Source of the DNA: Pirellulaceae bacterium
Lineage (GTDB): Bacteria; Planctomycetota; Planctomycetia; Pirellulales; Pirellulaceae
NCBI GenBank assembly: GCA_022448315.1
Contig: JAKVCA010000020.1
Location: 131,107 to 183,978 of the forward strand
Length of the DNA: 52,872 nucleotides
Reading direction: 5' to 3'
Shown: positions 44,228 to 52,521 of the stretch, piece by piece
How the letters are laid out: each line of letters starts with the position of its first letter
How positions within the stretch are numbered: position 1 is the first letter of the stretch
The notes under the pieces: generated by a model
Told to the model about the DNA's origin: nothing
The model's database searches: none
What the model saw: only the letters and a program-made list of their open reading frames with translations
Translations under genes and position numbers: made by a program

Positions 44228-44998
44228 ATGTGGTGCTCAAGCTGTCATCAAGATGTTGCCGGCGTTCTGAATTCGGAACGCGGTCGAGGCTATGTTTGCG
44301 GTCGATGTGGCCAACTCATGGGGCAGGTCTCCTCCCTGAAAACCTCGCCTGAAACTTACCGCGAAGAGACATCCGTACCCGAGGCCTTGATCCATACGAT
44401 AGAGCAGTCAAACCAAAGTGATTCCCGTTCTGACGCCTCTCGAGAAGACGGGGACTCGACCGTTTTGCAAACGAATTCCACGGCAAATTCGCTCGCTGCG
44501 CTGGATCGTGAAATTGACGCGTTTGATACCTTGCTGGAAAACTGGCCAGGCGAAGCGTCGAGGTCACAAACGGTGGACGAAGAACCGATCTTCGAGGCCG
44601 TGCAACCGGTTCACCCAAAACCATTTCGAAAGAAGATGGATCCCCTCACGTTATCCGTGGGGACGACACGTCAGCAAGTTCAACGAGTTGAACGACAGGT
44701 ATCTTTGCTCCTGATCGCACAAATCACATTTTTCGTGGGTGCCGCGTTAACTTCGCTTTGGGCCCTCACCCAACCTGAGCAAGGATTAGTCGGTCAACTT
44801 GTCGGCGTCAGCATCACCGGACAGTTAGGCACGCTGTTCTGCCTCGCCTGGTTCGTGTCACGGATGCGAAGCATCCAGCAGAGACTCTCCGACGCGGAAA
44901 TGCTGATCATCAAACAGAAATTGGAGCGGGCGAATCCACCGCAGCTTCAAACCGACGCCGCGTTGAAGGGGCGATCTGGAATCTCAGCCGCTGCATGA
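44228..44998 (+). CDS. Zinc-ribbon membrane protein, unknown function
   Basis: The protein has 256 residues and an ATG start at 44228, preceded by GAAGGTG. The N-terminal ribbon carries Cys3, Cys6, Cys24 and Cys27 (CSSC, CGRC). A disordered, acidic linker (40-145) leads to a short coiled-coil stretch (TRQQVQRVERQ) and two transmembrane helices, about 158-180 (LLLIAQITFFVGAALTSLWA) and 188-210, with a basic, helical C-terminus. The ribbon and linker are presumably cytoplasmic. The combination is not a family I can name. It is in line with the DUF1598-type gene, 255 bp upstream. Confidence 0.78.
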   Translation: MWCSSCHQDVAGVLNSERGRGYVCGRCGQLMGQVSSLKTSPETYREETSVPEALIHTIEQSNQSDSRSDASREDGDSTVLQTNSTANSLAALDREIDAFDTLLENWPGEASRSQTVDEEPIFEAVQPVHPKPFRKKMDPLTLSVGTTRQQVQRVERQVSLLLIAQITFFVGAALTSLWALTQPEQGLVGQLVGVSITGQLGTLFCLAWFVSRMRSIQQRLSDAEMLIIKQKLERANPPQLQTDAALKGRSGISAAA

Positions 44999-45168
44999 TT
45001 CGCCCGTGCCCCTGCGAATCATTCACTCATACCGATAAATGCTCAATCGTCTTGAGAGACTCGAAAATGTTCTCCCGAAGGGGCGTCTGAGGCGTTAACC
45101 TTTTGCCCGGCAAGTCAAATGCAGGCCCAATACCGCGCATTAAGTTAAATTCGCGGTGATCACAAAGT

Positions 45169-45260
45169 GTTGAAAATGACTTGCATTTTCAACTTTCTCC
45201 TCGGTCGCGGCATTGATGCCGTGTGTCTTTTGCAAGCCCAATTTCTGGGCATTTCGCAAA
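45169..45260. other. Cluster of three predicted hairpins
   Basis: First, GTTGAAAATG (45169-45178) pairs with CATTTTCAAC (45184-45193), perfect over 10 bp. Second, CGGCA (45208-45212) pairs with TGCCG (45217-45221). Third, TTTGC-AA-GCCCA (45229-45240) pairs with TGGGC-ATTTC-GCAAA (45246-45260), two 5-bp stems with an internal loop. None ends in a convincing T run. Their role is unknown. Confidence 0.55.
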
Positions 45261-45585
45261 CGCTATCAGTTGCTCCTTCAACCTTGACACTCCATTTTAA
45301 ATCTTGAGAATCGGCAAGTGCTGGTGTTCATCAGGAAGGTGAAACTCTAGCAAAAGAAACGCCGCATCGATCTCCAGATTGAATGTCAGGATGTCGCCAG
45401 AGTCGAGGAACGCCAAAGGCGACATGCTTGAACAAAACAAGAGTCGATGGCTGAAGGAGTCTCATCCATCATGAGCCTCACCGCAATCGCGGGTCAGCCT
45501 CGGTGTCGGCATAACAACGAATTTCATGCCGCTTTGCGAGCAGGCGACATGTTAATCGATACTCAAGATGTGCAGCGATTTCGGC

Positions 45586-45592
45586 AAGGAGG
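45586..45592 (+). promoter_or_regulatory. Ribosome binding site of the MurE-like gene
   Basis: AAGGAGG ends six bases before the ATG at 45599, which fixes this start. Confidence 0.8.
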
Positions 45593-45598
45593 CCGTAG

Positions 45599-47095
45599 AT
45601 GCATCAACTATCTTCTCCTCATCGACGTATTCGCCTGACGGATTTACCCACGAAGATTCAGGGTTCCGGGATCGACCGATTCGAATTCCATTCCTGTTCC
45701 AGTGACTGGAAACTTTGCCAACCCAACGATCTCTATGTCGCCATTGATCAGGCGCAAGGTGACGGTCACGACCATGTGCGTCAGGCGATCAATCAGGGCG
45801 CCCAAGCCATCCTCGCCGAGCGGATCATTCCTGTCGATGTCCCCGTGTTTTTGACCAGTGACACCCGCGAAGCGTTTGGACATATCTGTCATCAACTTTG
45901 TGATCACCCCACTCGCTCCTTGCAATCCGTCGGCGTGACAGGCACCAGTGGCAAGTCCACCGTCGTGGAAATGCTGGACACCATACTCAACTCGGTAGGA
46001 AAAAACCCACTGCGTGCCACTCGGCAGGATTGGCTTCACGTGTCCGGACAAAAAACTTTAGATCCGATCACCAGTCCCCAAGTTTCGGTGGCACTCTCGG
46101 ACGCCGTCGCGATGGGTAAAAGTCATGTGATTCTGGAAATGCACTCCGAAGAACTCGCCCGTCGAGCATGGTCCGGAGTCCAACTGGATGTGGCGGTTTT
46201 GACTGCTTTGAAAGCTGACTTCCGGGATCTCCACGGTTCGTTTGACAACTATTTACGGGCCAGCGAACGACTGCTTGACCATCTCAAAGACACGGGCTTG
46301 GTGGTGATCGACGCCGACGATCCTCAACTTCGCAAACTCCTCGACAAGCTTCCGTACCCCGCTTTGACCTATGGTATCAAACACGAAGCGGAGATCATGG
46401 GCGAAGTTCTCGAAGAGTCAGCAACTGACCAACTGGTCATGATTCATGCGGGTTGCGACAGCATCCCTGTCCAATTAGCTCGGCCAGGGCAACACTTCTT
46501 GTCGAATGCGCTTGCCGCCACAACATCCGCTTTGGCGGTGGGGGTTGAACTTCTAGAAATCCAGAAGGGGCTTGAAGCTTACAAGCCCGCTGCGGGGATC
46601 TTGGAGACGATCCCTCAAAGTAGAAACTCGGCCCAAGTCTACTTCGACCAGGCCGTATTCCCTGACCGTTTACGTGCAACGCTATCGACACTTCGAAAAC
46701 AGACTTCCGGAAAGCTCTGGTGCTTACTCGAGGTTTCGGAAAAACTTACCTCGCGGCACAGGGCCACGATGGGTTCATTGCTTGAAACCCACGCCCATGG
46801 GGCCGCCATCTCTATCGCCCCCAACGTCGCCGAAGTCGGCTTCGAGGCGATCCATGATGTGATGGACGGCTATGACAACGCGGGCCGCGACATGGTGATT
46901 CCACAACTCGCACGTGCCGTGGACTGGGTACTGGCTCAAGCAGGACGAGGAGACACGATTCTTGTGGCTGCTGACGCCAGTTCCTACTCAGAGACTCTGG
47001 CGGAGCTCAGCCGTTCGATCGCCGCCCCATTTTCGGATGAGAATCCCGAGGCTCCGATAACTCTGAGACTTGATGATTATCGAAATGATTACTGA
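45599..47095 (+). CDS. Mur ligase-family protein, MurE-like with diverged catalytic motifs
   Basis: The protein has 498 residues. The N-terminal domain matches MurE (SDWKLCQPNDLYVAI, GDGHDHVRQAINQGAQAILAE) and the ATP loop is kept as GVTGTSGKST (112-121). From there it diverges: the canonical DHLDYHGT region reads ADFRDLHGS, the carbamylated-lysine position of the NYxxAK segment is Ser (NYLRASERLL), and in the C-terminal domain I find neither the GGDRDxxKR nor the DNPR nor the GKGHE motif (DTILVAADASSYSE stands in the last place). So it is probably a paralogue that does not add diaminopimelate, or is inactive. A true murE must lie elsewhere. The gene overlaps the convergent gene by 7 bp. Confidence 0.85.
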   Translation: MHQLSSPHRRIRLTDLPTKIQGSGIDRFEFHSCSSDWKLCQPNDLYVAIDQAQGDGHDHVRQAINQGAQAILAERIIPVDVPVFLTSDTREAFGHICHQLCDHPTRSLQSVGVTGTSGKSTVVEMLDTILNSVGKNPLRATRQDWLHVSGQKTLDPITSPQVSVALSDAVAMGKSHVILEMHSEELARRAWSGVQLDVAVLTALKADFRDLHGSFDNYLRASERLLDHLKDTGLVVIDADDPQLRKLLDKLPYPALTYGIKHEAEIMGEVLEESATDQLVMIHAGCDSIPVQLARPGQHFLSNALAATTSALAVGVELLEIQKGLEAYKPAAGILETIPQSRNSAQVYFDQAVFPDRLRATLSTLRKQTSGKLWCLLEVSEKLTSRHRATMGSLLETHAHGAAISIAPNVAEVGFEAIHDVMDGYDNAGRDMVIPQLARAVDWVLAQAGRGDTILVAADASSYSETLAELSRSIAAPFSDENPEAPITLRLDDYRNDY

Positions 47096-48720
47096 GGGCT
47101 CGGTTTGAAGCCAGTGAAGTTGATTCCAAAGTCATCCCACTTCTGCTCGCCCTCAGACACTGGCCCACCATCATCAACGCCATTTTGGCCCAAATTATAC
47201 AGGATGAATCCGCGGCCCTGGCGACGGTATTCATAAGGCTGGTCGGAGGCGAAATCCCTCCAACGGAACTCCCTCGCCTTGAGCCTCATGGCTTTGAGGG
47301 ACTCTGGAAATTCACCGGCGTTCGCCCGCTCATCAAAGATCTTGATGGCCAGCGCGGTGACCGCCTGGTCATTGAGATTTCGAGTCGCCGCCTGCTCAAC
47401 CGCGGTTAATGCCGGAAGTAACAGGCTGAATAGCGCGTCGGTAATCAACTCGGTCGACTCTCGGCGAGCTCGCTTCGGAAGCAGGACCCAAGAAGCGAGG
47501 CGAAGCGGATTCTCCGACACTTGTTGCACATTCTCACTTCGTTGTTCAAGTTCTTCCTCGAGCTCGACCAGTCTTTCTCGCCGCTCTTTGGCCGTTGCCG
47601 CGAGATAGGCAACTTCGAGACGATCATAGTAATCGTTGGCGTTGAGTAAAACCTGATTCCAGTCAGGTTTTGCAAACCGCGTCAACTGAGTGAAAACTGC
47701 GGCAAAATTCGGTCCCTGCGAAGGCATCAGGCCCAGTCCGCCCAACTCGTTAATCTTCTCGGAACCTTGTGCCATCATCTGGATCGTATCGACGAACATC
47801 AGCCGCTCCAAAAGCAAGTTGGTGGACAACGACGGCATGGGTCCGAGTTCAGCGACGGCTTCCAACGGTTCGCCAAATTCGTCGAAAGACTCCGGCAGGT
47901 TTTGCAACCAGATCATGGTCGACCGACATGCCATCCCCTCAATCGCGACGCCGATTAAGCCTTCGATAAGAGTCGGACCCTGCGCAATCTTCCTCGCGAG
48001 TCCCCGCATCAACACAATGTCTCGCCAAGCCTCTTTATAGCGTGCCTCGCCGATCTTGAGCGTCACACGACTCCCAAGACCACGGGCGACATTACGTGCT
48101 TCCTGAACCTCCGCAAGCGAAAGCATGATGATGGACTCTCCTTTGGCATCACGAGGAACATACCATCCTGATTTTTGAACCGAGGCGTCGATCCACCGAA
48201 ATCCTGGCTCACATTCGTCCAAGTAGAGTTTAAGATCAGGAAACTCATCTGCTTTCCAGACTCTCGAGGGACAATCCGAAACGTCCTCGCCGAATTGGAG
48301 CATCCGCTGGTCAGACCAACCCTTCTGAGTAGCGAAAAGCCTCACGCTTTTGACGAACTTTTCTGTTTCCGCAGGAATCTCGATCCCGAGTTGCTCGCAC
48401 GCGTACGTCATCTCTTGCCCTTCGGCTCGCCCGCCTACAGCCTTAAGAAAATCGACCGCGGCATTATCTTCAGGCTTCACCCGTGCTTTCAAAAAGTCAT
48501 TAATAGCCCCGCCGACATGCAAGTAGCCGCGTTCATCCAAAGGTGTCGTCAAGACGGTCGTCTCTGGTGAAATCTCGATCTGCGTTTGAGGGGCGTCAGG
48601 CGAGAGAGACTCTTCCGGGTTTTCGAGATTCTCCTGCCCCATCCCTGCGGAATATAAACAGAAACAGGCGGCGAAGAGCAAGCCAGTTTTGGTTTGAATG
48701 GCGTGGGGTCGTATGGACAT
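47089..48720 (-). CDS. Secreted protein of unknown function with a pseudopilin-like C-terminal motif
   Basis: The protein has 543 residues and an ATG start at 48720. Residues 11-29 are a signal peptide (GLLFAACFCLYSAGMGQ). The body is long, mixed and helical with no recognised domain. Residues about 430-455 are strongly hydrophobic/helical, and the end reads DQPYEYRRQGRGFILYNLG followed by QNGVDDGG, resembling the C-terminal segment of GspG-type pseudopilins and many planctomycete secreted proteins, where it often forms a calcium-binding loop. No N-terminal prepilin cleavage site (GFTLxE) is present, so it is not a pilin. It overlaps the MurE-like gene by 7 bp, tail to tail. Confidence 0.75.
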   Translation of the reverse strand: MSIRPHAIQTKTGLLFAACFCLYSAGMGQENLENPEESLSPDAPQTQIEISPETTVLTTPLDERGYLHVGGAINDFLKARVKPEDNAAVDFLKAVGGRAEGQEMTYACEQLGIEIPAETEKFVKSVRLFATQKGWSDQRMLQFGEDVSDCPSRVWKADEFPDLKLYLDECEPGFRWIDASVQKSGWYVPRDAKGESIIMLSLAEVQEARNVARGLGSRVTLKIGEARYKEAWRDIVLMRGLARKIAQGPTLIEGLIGVAIEGMACRSTMIWLQNLPESFDEFGEPLEAVAELGPMPSLSTNLLLERLMFVDTIQMMAQGSEKINELGGLGLMPSQGPNFAAVFTQLTRFAKPDWNQVLLNANDYYDRLEVAYLAATAKERRERLVELEEELEQRSENVQQVSENPLRLASWVLLPKRARRESTELITDALFSLLLPALTAVEQAATRNLNDQAVTALAIKIFDERANAGEFPESLKAMRLKAREFRWRDFASDQPYEYRRQGRGFILYNLGQNGVDDGGPVSEGEQKWDDFGINFTGFKPSPQ

Positions 48721-49049
48721 GATTCAAGCCTCGAAAAATTTTCAATAGACGCCGGGGTAGGGCGTCGCAGGAGGTTCACCAGCGTGCATCATCCTGACGA
48801 CTCCACTTCAGGCTGTCAAAGTATCGACCGCGTCCTCCACGCCGCAGGGTAGCCCTTCACCTCGGTTGGATGCCATGTTTGGCCCCATTTCAGGACAACC
48901 AGCTTGCTTTTTGGACCTTGTACGGAGCAAAAACGGAGAGCGAGTCTCTTATTTTTATGAAAAATTGACCTTGAAGCGTTTTTCGAGGTCCTGTATTTCA
49001 TGTTCCGAGAGAGAAGTTTTCTCGCTCAACCCTAAACGCAACAAGCTTC

Positions 49050-49257
49050 GTTCCTTGATACCCGCATGCTGATGGCACGTCGGTATCGCTCCCCTCCTGG
49101 GTGCGAGCTTATAGCTTGTCGGCCAAGGCGGTTACTGGGTCGACCGTCCGACAAGTGCTCATGACGGAGCTTTGACTGCGCACCGGGGTGACTTCGGTCA
49201 CCTCGGTGCCAGGGAACAATAAGAAAGCCGGGACGTGCCTCACGTTCCGGCTTTTTT
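49050..49257 (+). ncRNA. Candidate structured RNA with terminator, family unknown
   Basis: Several helices nest over about 170 nt. A closing helix pairs GTTCCTTG (49050-49057) with CAGGGAAC (49210-49217). An internal 8-bp helix pairs CTTGTCGG (49115-49122) with CCGACAAG (49148-49155), enclosing a further CGGT/ACCG stem. A 13-bp hairpin (49180-49192 with 49197-49209, one G-U pair) is capped by a UUCG tetraloop, and a terminator follows at 49225-49257. The orientation is set by the canonical UUCG loop and the T run on the plus strand. The motifs of tmRNA, RNase P RNA, SRP RNA and the common riboswitches were not found. No protein gene lies in the direction of transcription before the terminator, so a free-standing small RNA is more likely than a riboswitch. 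The 5' end is not determined. Confidence 0.45.
49225..49257 (+). terminator. Rho-independent terminator
   Basis: AAGCCGGGACGTG (49225-49237) and CACGTTCCGGCTT (49241-49253) pair over 13 bp with one G-T wobble and a 3-base loop, followed by TTTT. No plus-strand protein gene precedes it. Confidence 0.85.
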
Positions 49258-49382
49258 CATGCCATCTGCTGATATGGGCAAACATCGATCGAAGCGCGTT
49301 TAGAGAGTTCGATCCTGGGATCACCTTGCAGCTCCGCCGATCGCCCCAAAGCTCGAAAAGCAACCGTCCCAGCTTGAACGGA

Positions 49383-49769
49383 TCACGACCGCGGGAAGGG
49401 CAACATCTCGGGGCCTGCTGAGGTTTGAGCCTCTTCCGTTGGTGTGGGAAGTATAAAAAACGGAGGACGACACGTTGGCGATTCCCCAGTGAGCACATCC
49501 CCTGAAGGCAGATCCGTCGGAGGATGAAACGGATCCCAAACCGGCACCGGATAGAAACGAGGATGAGAGTGTGCTGTCCCGATGATCGGCTCGGTCAGTG
49601 ATTCTTTTTTCTCAGGAAACTCCGGATTTTCTAAGGGAACTTCCCACTCTATCGTTCGGGAAGGAACTTGGACCCAAGACCGGTGGCAGCCTAACAGTGA
49701 CGCACTTACCAAGCATGCACCTAACAGGCAGATTCTGGTCCAATTCCATTCCGTTCGAATCCATTTCAC
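49383..49769 (-). CDS. Small lipoprotein, unknown function
   Basis: The protein has 128 residues. GTG 49769, with GGGAG upstream, gives a normal signal (VKWIRTEWNWTRICLLG) and a lipobox SLLGC with the lipidated Cys at 28. The mature part is Pro-rich, with short motifs (VPVWDPFHPPTDLPSGD), and no domain is recognised. The open frame begins further upstream, but those residues do not fit a signal peptide. It is transcribed away from the Gfo/Idh gene's terminator, which lies 240 bp upstream. Confidence 0.65.
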   Translation of the reverse strand: MKWIRTEWNWTRICLLGACLVSASLLGCHRSWVQVPSRTIEWEVPLENPEFPEKKESLTEPIIGTAHSHPRFYPVPVWDPFHPPTDLPSGDVLTGESPTCRPPFFILPTPTEEAQTSAGPEMLPFPRS

Positions 49770-50011
49770 TTGAAATTCACTCCCAAAGAAGCGGCTCTCT
49801 TTGGTCCGGAGCTTGCAGAGAAAGGCATCATCCTTTTCAGTCCCCAATCTGGTTTGGGCCAGAGAGCATCCCCAACAGACCAAAATCCTGAGATTCCGGA
49901 CCCCTCATGGGGCACATCGACCATTCGGCCTTCGTTTCGAGAGAAAAACCTTCGATCGCACAAAGTGCTGTCAGTCGCAGGCACGGGGCGGGTCTGAGGC
50001 AACAAGGCGCA

Positions 50012-50042
50012 TAAAAAAAGCCCCTGCCCAAAGGCAGAGGCC
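50012..50042 (-). terminator. Rho-independent terminator after the Gfo/Idh gene
   Basis: GCCCCTGCC (50020-50028) pairs with GGCAGAGGC (50033-50041), one mismatch. On the minus strand it is followed by a run of seven T. Confidence 0.85.
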
Positions 50043-50074
50043 ATTCCGCTCTGAGTTTACTCGCCCGTCACCAA

Positions 50075-51370
50075 CTAGGCATTTTTTCCGGGCATGGCGA
50101 TCGGACGATATTCGACGTCACCCCAAGTGCAGTTTTCAGGGCCGAGGCGTGTTTCATCGTTGAGCATATCTTCCCAACTGATGGACTTCCCTGAGTAACA
50201 GACCTCTCGTCCAAGAATCGCCATCAAGGTGCTGTAGCACATGTACTCACCATTGTTGATCGGATTTCCGGCACGGATCGCCGCAAACAATCGCTGATGC
50301 TCGACGTCGTACATGCTGGGCTTGGGCCCGTTGTATTTCCAGGTGCCTTCGTCGTTTTCGATGGTATTTCGCAGGATCACCGCGCTTCCTTTGGTTCCCA
50401 GGACATAGTCATCAACATTGTTGTAGCAGCCGGACATTTGACGCGTGTAAGCAAACGCTTTGACTCCACTCTCCCACTCGTAACATACAGCAAAGTGGTC
50501 GTAGATATTGCCCCATTTGTCATCAGTTCGCACCTGTCTTCCGCCGAGCCCAAAAGCGCGGGCGGGCGGCACATCGCCATTCAGCCATAACGCTTTGTCA
50601 AGACTGTGAATGTGCTGCTCAACGATGTGATCCCCTGAGAGCCACGTGAAATAGAGCCAGTTACGCATCTGGTATTCCATTTCGCTCCAGCTAGGATCCT
50701 GGCCACGATGCCACAGGGTTCCCGTCAAGTAGTTCTCTTGTATCGACCGAATATCGCCGATCGCACCATCTTGAATCCGCTGCATGGTTTCCAGCACACC
50801 AAGATCGTATCTCCAGCATAAACCGGAGACCAAATTGAGTCCTTTCTCTGCGGCCATCTTGCTGGTGGCCAAAACATCGCGAACCCCAGGCCCGTCCACC
50901 GCGACAGGCTTCTCGCAAAACACGTGCTTGCCCGCTTCCACCGCCGCTCGTAGTTGTACGGGACGGAAATGCGGAGTGGTGCAAAGCAAAACCACATCGA
51001 TATCAGTGTCCATCACCTTCTTGTAGCCATCAAAGTCGGTGAAGCAGTGGTCATCAGCGACATCGTACTGATCGCCGATCTGATTCTGCAGGACCTTACG
51101 ACTGTGCTCGAGTCGATCTCCAAAAAGATCGCACATCACGGTCAACTTGGCATTCTTGTCAGCCCGCATTGCGTTGACGGCAGCTCCCGTGCCCCGACCG
51201 CCGCAACCGATCAGACCGACCTTAAGGGTTTCGTCAACTCCACTGTGAACCATGTGTCCGGACGCGGCATTCGTCGCGAGGCCACCTGCGACAACGGCTG
51301 CTGTTGTACCTTTGACGAATTGGCGACGCGATGGCGTCGAGGCGTTTTGATTTGAAGCGGATTCTTTCAT
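50075..51370 (-). CDS. Tat-exported Gfo/Idh/MocA-family oxidoreductase
   Basis: The protein has 431 residues and an ATG start at 51370 with AGGAG upstream. Residues 13-45 carry a twin-arginine signal (SRRQFVK, then a hydrophobic AAVVAGGLATNAA core), so the folded enzyme is probably exported with its cofactor. The Rossmann motif VGLIGCGGRGTGAAVNA, the HVFCEKPVA segment and the substrate-domain VSGLCWRYD are typical. These enzymes use NAD(P)(H) on sugars or related polyols; the substrate is not known. Planctomycetes carry many such paralogues, often near sulfatases or sugar genes, but none are here. It is a single-gene unit with its own terminator. Confidence 0.88.
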   Translation of the reverse strand: MKESASNQNASTPSRRQFVKGTTAAVVAGGLATNAASGHMVHSGVDETLKVGLIGCGGRGTGAAVNAMRADKNAKLTVMCDLFGDRLEHSRKVLQNQIGDQYDVADDHCFTDFDGYKKVMDTDIDVVLLCTTPHFRPVQLRAAVEAGKHVFCEKPVAVDGPGVRDVLATSKMAAEKGLNLVSGLCWRYDLGVLETMQRIQDGAIGDIRSIQENYLTGTLWHRGQDPSWSEMEYQMRNWLYFTWLSGDHIVEQHIHSLDKALWLNGDVPPARAFGLGGRQVRTDDKWGNIYDHFAVCYEWESGVKAFAYTRQMSGCYNNVDDYVLGTKGSAVILRNTIENDEGTWKYNGPKPSMYDVEHQRLFAAIRAGNPINNGEYMCYSTLMAILGREVCYSGKSISWEDMLNDETRLGPENCTWGDVEYRPIAMPGKNA

Positions 51371-51606
51371 CCGAGTAAACTCCTACGAATGAGGGTTGGG
51401 TGTAGAGGGCAGGGTGCTGAGGGTTGTTCGCCTAGGGTCCATCGGCCGCCACGTTTTGATGAAACCGAGGCAAGCTCGAACTTATGCGGAAACATCTCAT
51501 GCTGACGTGACGCCGAACACAAGGAGACCGGGTCTCCCCCCAGGACGTTTCCCATGATAGTCATTTATAAAAACGTCTCGCAACCGGAATCGCAAGAACT
51601 GCTGGA

Positions 51607-52521
51607 CTAGTTGGGGCGAATGCCAACCCCATGGAGATCGTTGATCATCCGGCGAGTGGCTTCGGCCACGGCTCCTTGCCACCCATCGGATCGGGCCACT
51701 TCAGCATAATCTTCGTTCTGGTGCGCGAAAATGATTCCCCGTGAGCTGTTGATCAAGCCGCCCAACCCGAGTTCGTTAAAGCCACCCGCAACATCGGCAG
51801 CTCCCCCCCCTTGAGCTCCGTAACCCGGGACCAACAACCAGACGTGCGGCATGGCCTCCCTCATGGCCTTAAGTTGTGCCGGATAGGTCGCCCCAACCAC
51901 GGCCCCAACCGGCCCGAAACCGGAGTTGTCCGACGAATTCTGAGACTGCTCTTCAACCCAGCGTGCAACCCTTCCATAAACATGTTTTTCCGGCTCCGGC
52001 AACGTCACGTCCTGCAGGTAACCGCCCCCCGGATTCGATGTTTTTACCAGAACGAAAATACCGCAATCTCTCTGGATGGCGGTCTCCGAAAAGGGCTCCA
52101 AACTATCACTTCCCAGATAAGGGCTAACGGTGAGGCTGTCCGCACCCCAGGCCGAAGATCCCCCTAACCATCCTTCTGCATAAGCGATTGCCGTGGAACC
52201 GATGTCATTCCGTTTGCCGTCCAGTATCGTCATCACACCCTGAGCCCGAGCGTGATTCAAAACCTGCCCCAAGGCGACCATGCCATGCGGTCCCAATTGC
52301 TCGAAAAAAGCGGCTTGTGGCTTGACGATGGGCACCATGGGCGCCACCACATCAATGATCTGGCAACAGAATTTCGCGTACGCTCGAGCCTGCGTCTCAA
52401 GGTCTTGACTGGACTCAAGACACGCTTCAGGCAATGATCCCAATCGCGGATCAAGTCCCACACAGACGGGATTTCCTTTGGAGCGAACGGCATCGACAAG
52501 TCTCGAAGCAAAACTGGCCAT
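51607..52521 (-). CDS. pyrF: Orotidine 5'-phosphate decarboxylase
   Basis: The enzyme makes UMP from orotidine 5'-phosphate, the last step of de novo pyrimidine synthesis. The protein has 304 residues and an ATG start at 52521. NPVCVGLDPRLGSLP near the N-terminus, the active-site DGKRNDIGSTA (Lys and Asp; about 99-109), and the phosphate-binding VPGYGAQGG stretch identify the longer (type 2, mycobacterial-like) PyrF family. It stands apart from the Gfo/Idh gene by about 236 bp. No other pyrimidine gene is in the window. Confidence 0.95.
   Translation of the reverse strand: MASFASRLVDAVRSKGNPVCVGLDPRLGSLPEACLESSQDLETQARAYAKFCCQIIDVVAPMVPIVKPQAAFFEQLGPHGMVALGQVLNHARAQGVMTILDGKRNDIGSTAIAYAEGWLGGSSAWGADSLTVSPYLGSDSLEPFSETAIQRDCGIFVLVKTSNPGGGYLQDVTLPEPEKHVYGRVARWVEEQSQNSSDNSGFGPVGAVVGATYPAQLKAMREAMPHVWLLVPGYGAQGGGAADVAGGFNELGLGGLINSSRGIIFAHQNEDYAEVARSDGWQGAVAEATRRMINDLHGVGIRPN

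Larger units (their letters stand above)
44999..45598. other. Intergenic region with clustered hairpins
   Basis: This is a 600-bp gap before the MurE-like gene. It contains three hairpins between 45169 and 45260. A plus-strand frame from 45447 overlaps the MurE-like start and is not gene-like. The downstream half may be the 5' leader of the MurE-like gene. Confidence 0.45.
48721..49382. other. Gene-free region containing a candidate RNA
   Basis: There is no convincing protein gene here. The divergent half next to 48720 should hold the promoter of the secreted protein gene. The remainder contains the candidate RNA at 49050-49257 with its own terminator on the plus strand. Confidence 0.5.

Noticed and set aside
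45447-45638. Plus-strand frame of 63 codons before the MurE-like gene
   Set aside because: It overlaps the MurE-like start, which has a far better ribosome site, and lacks protein character.
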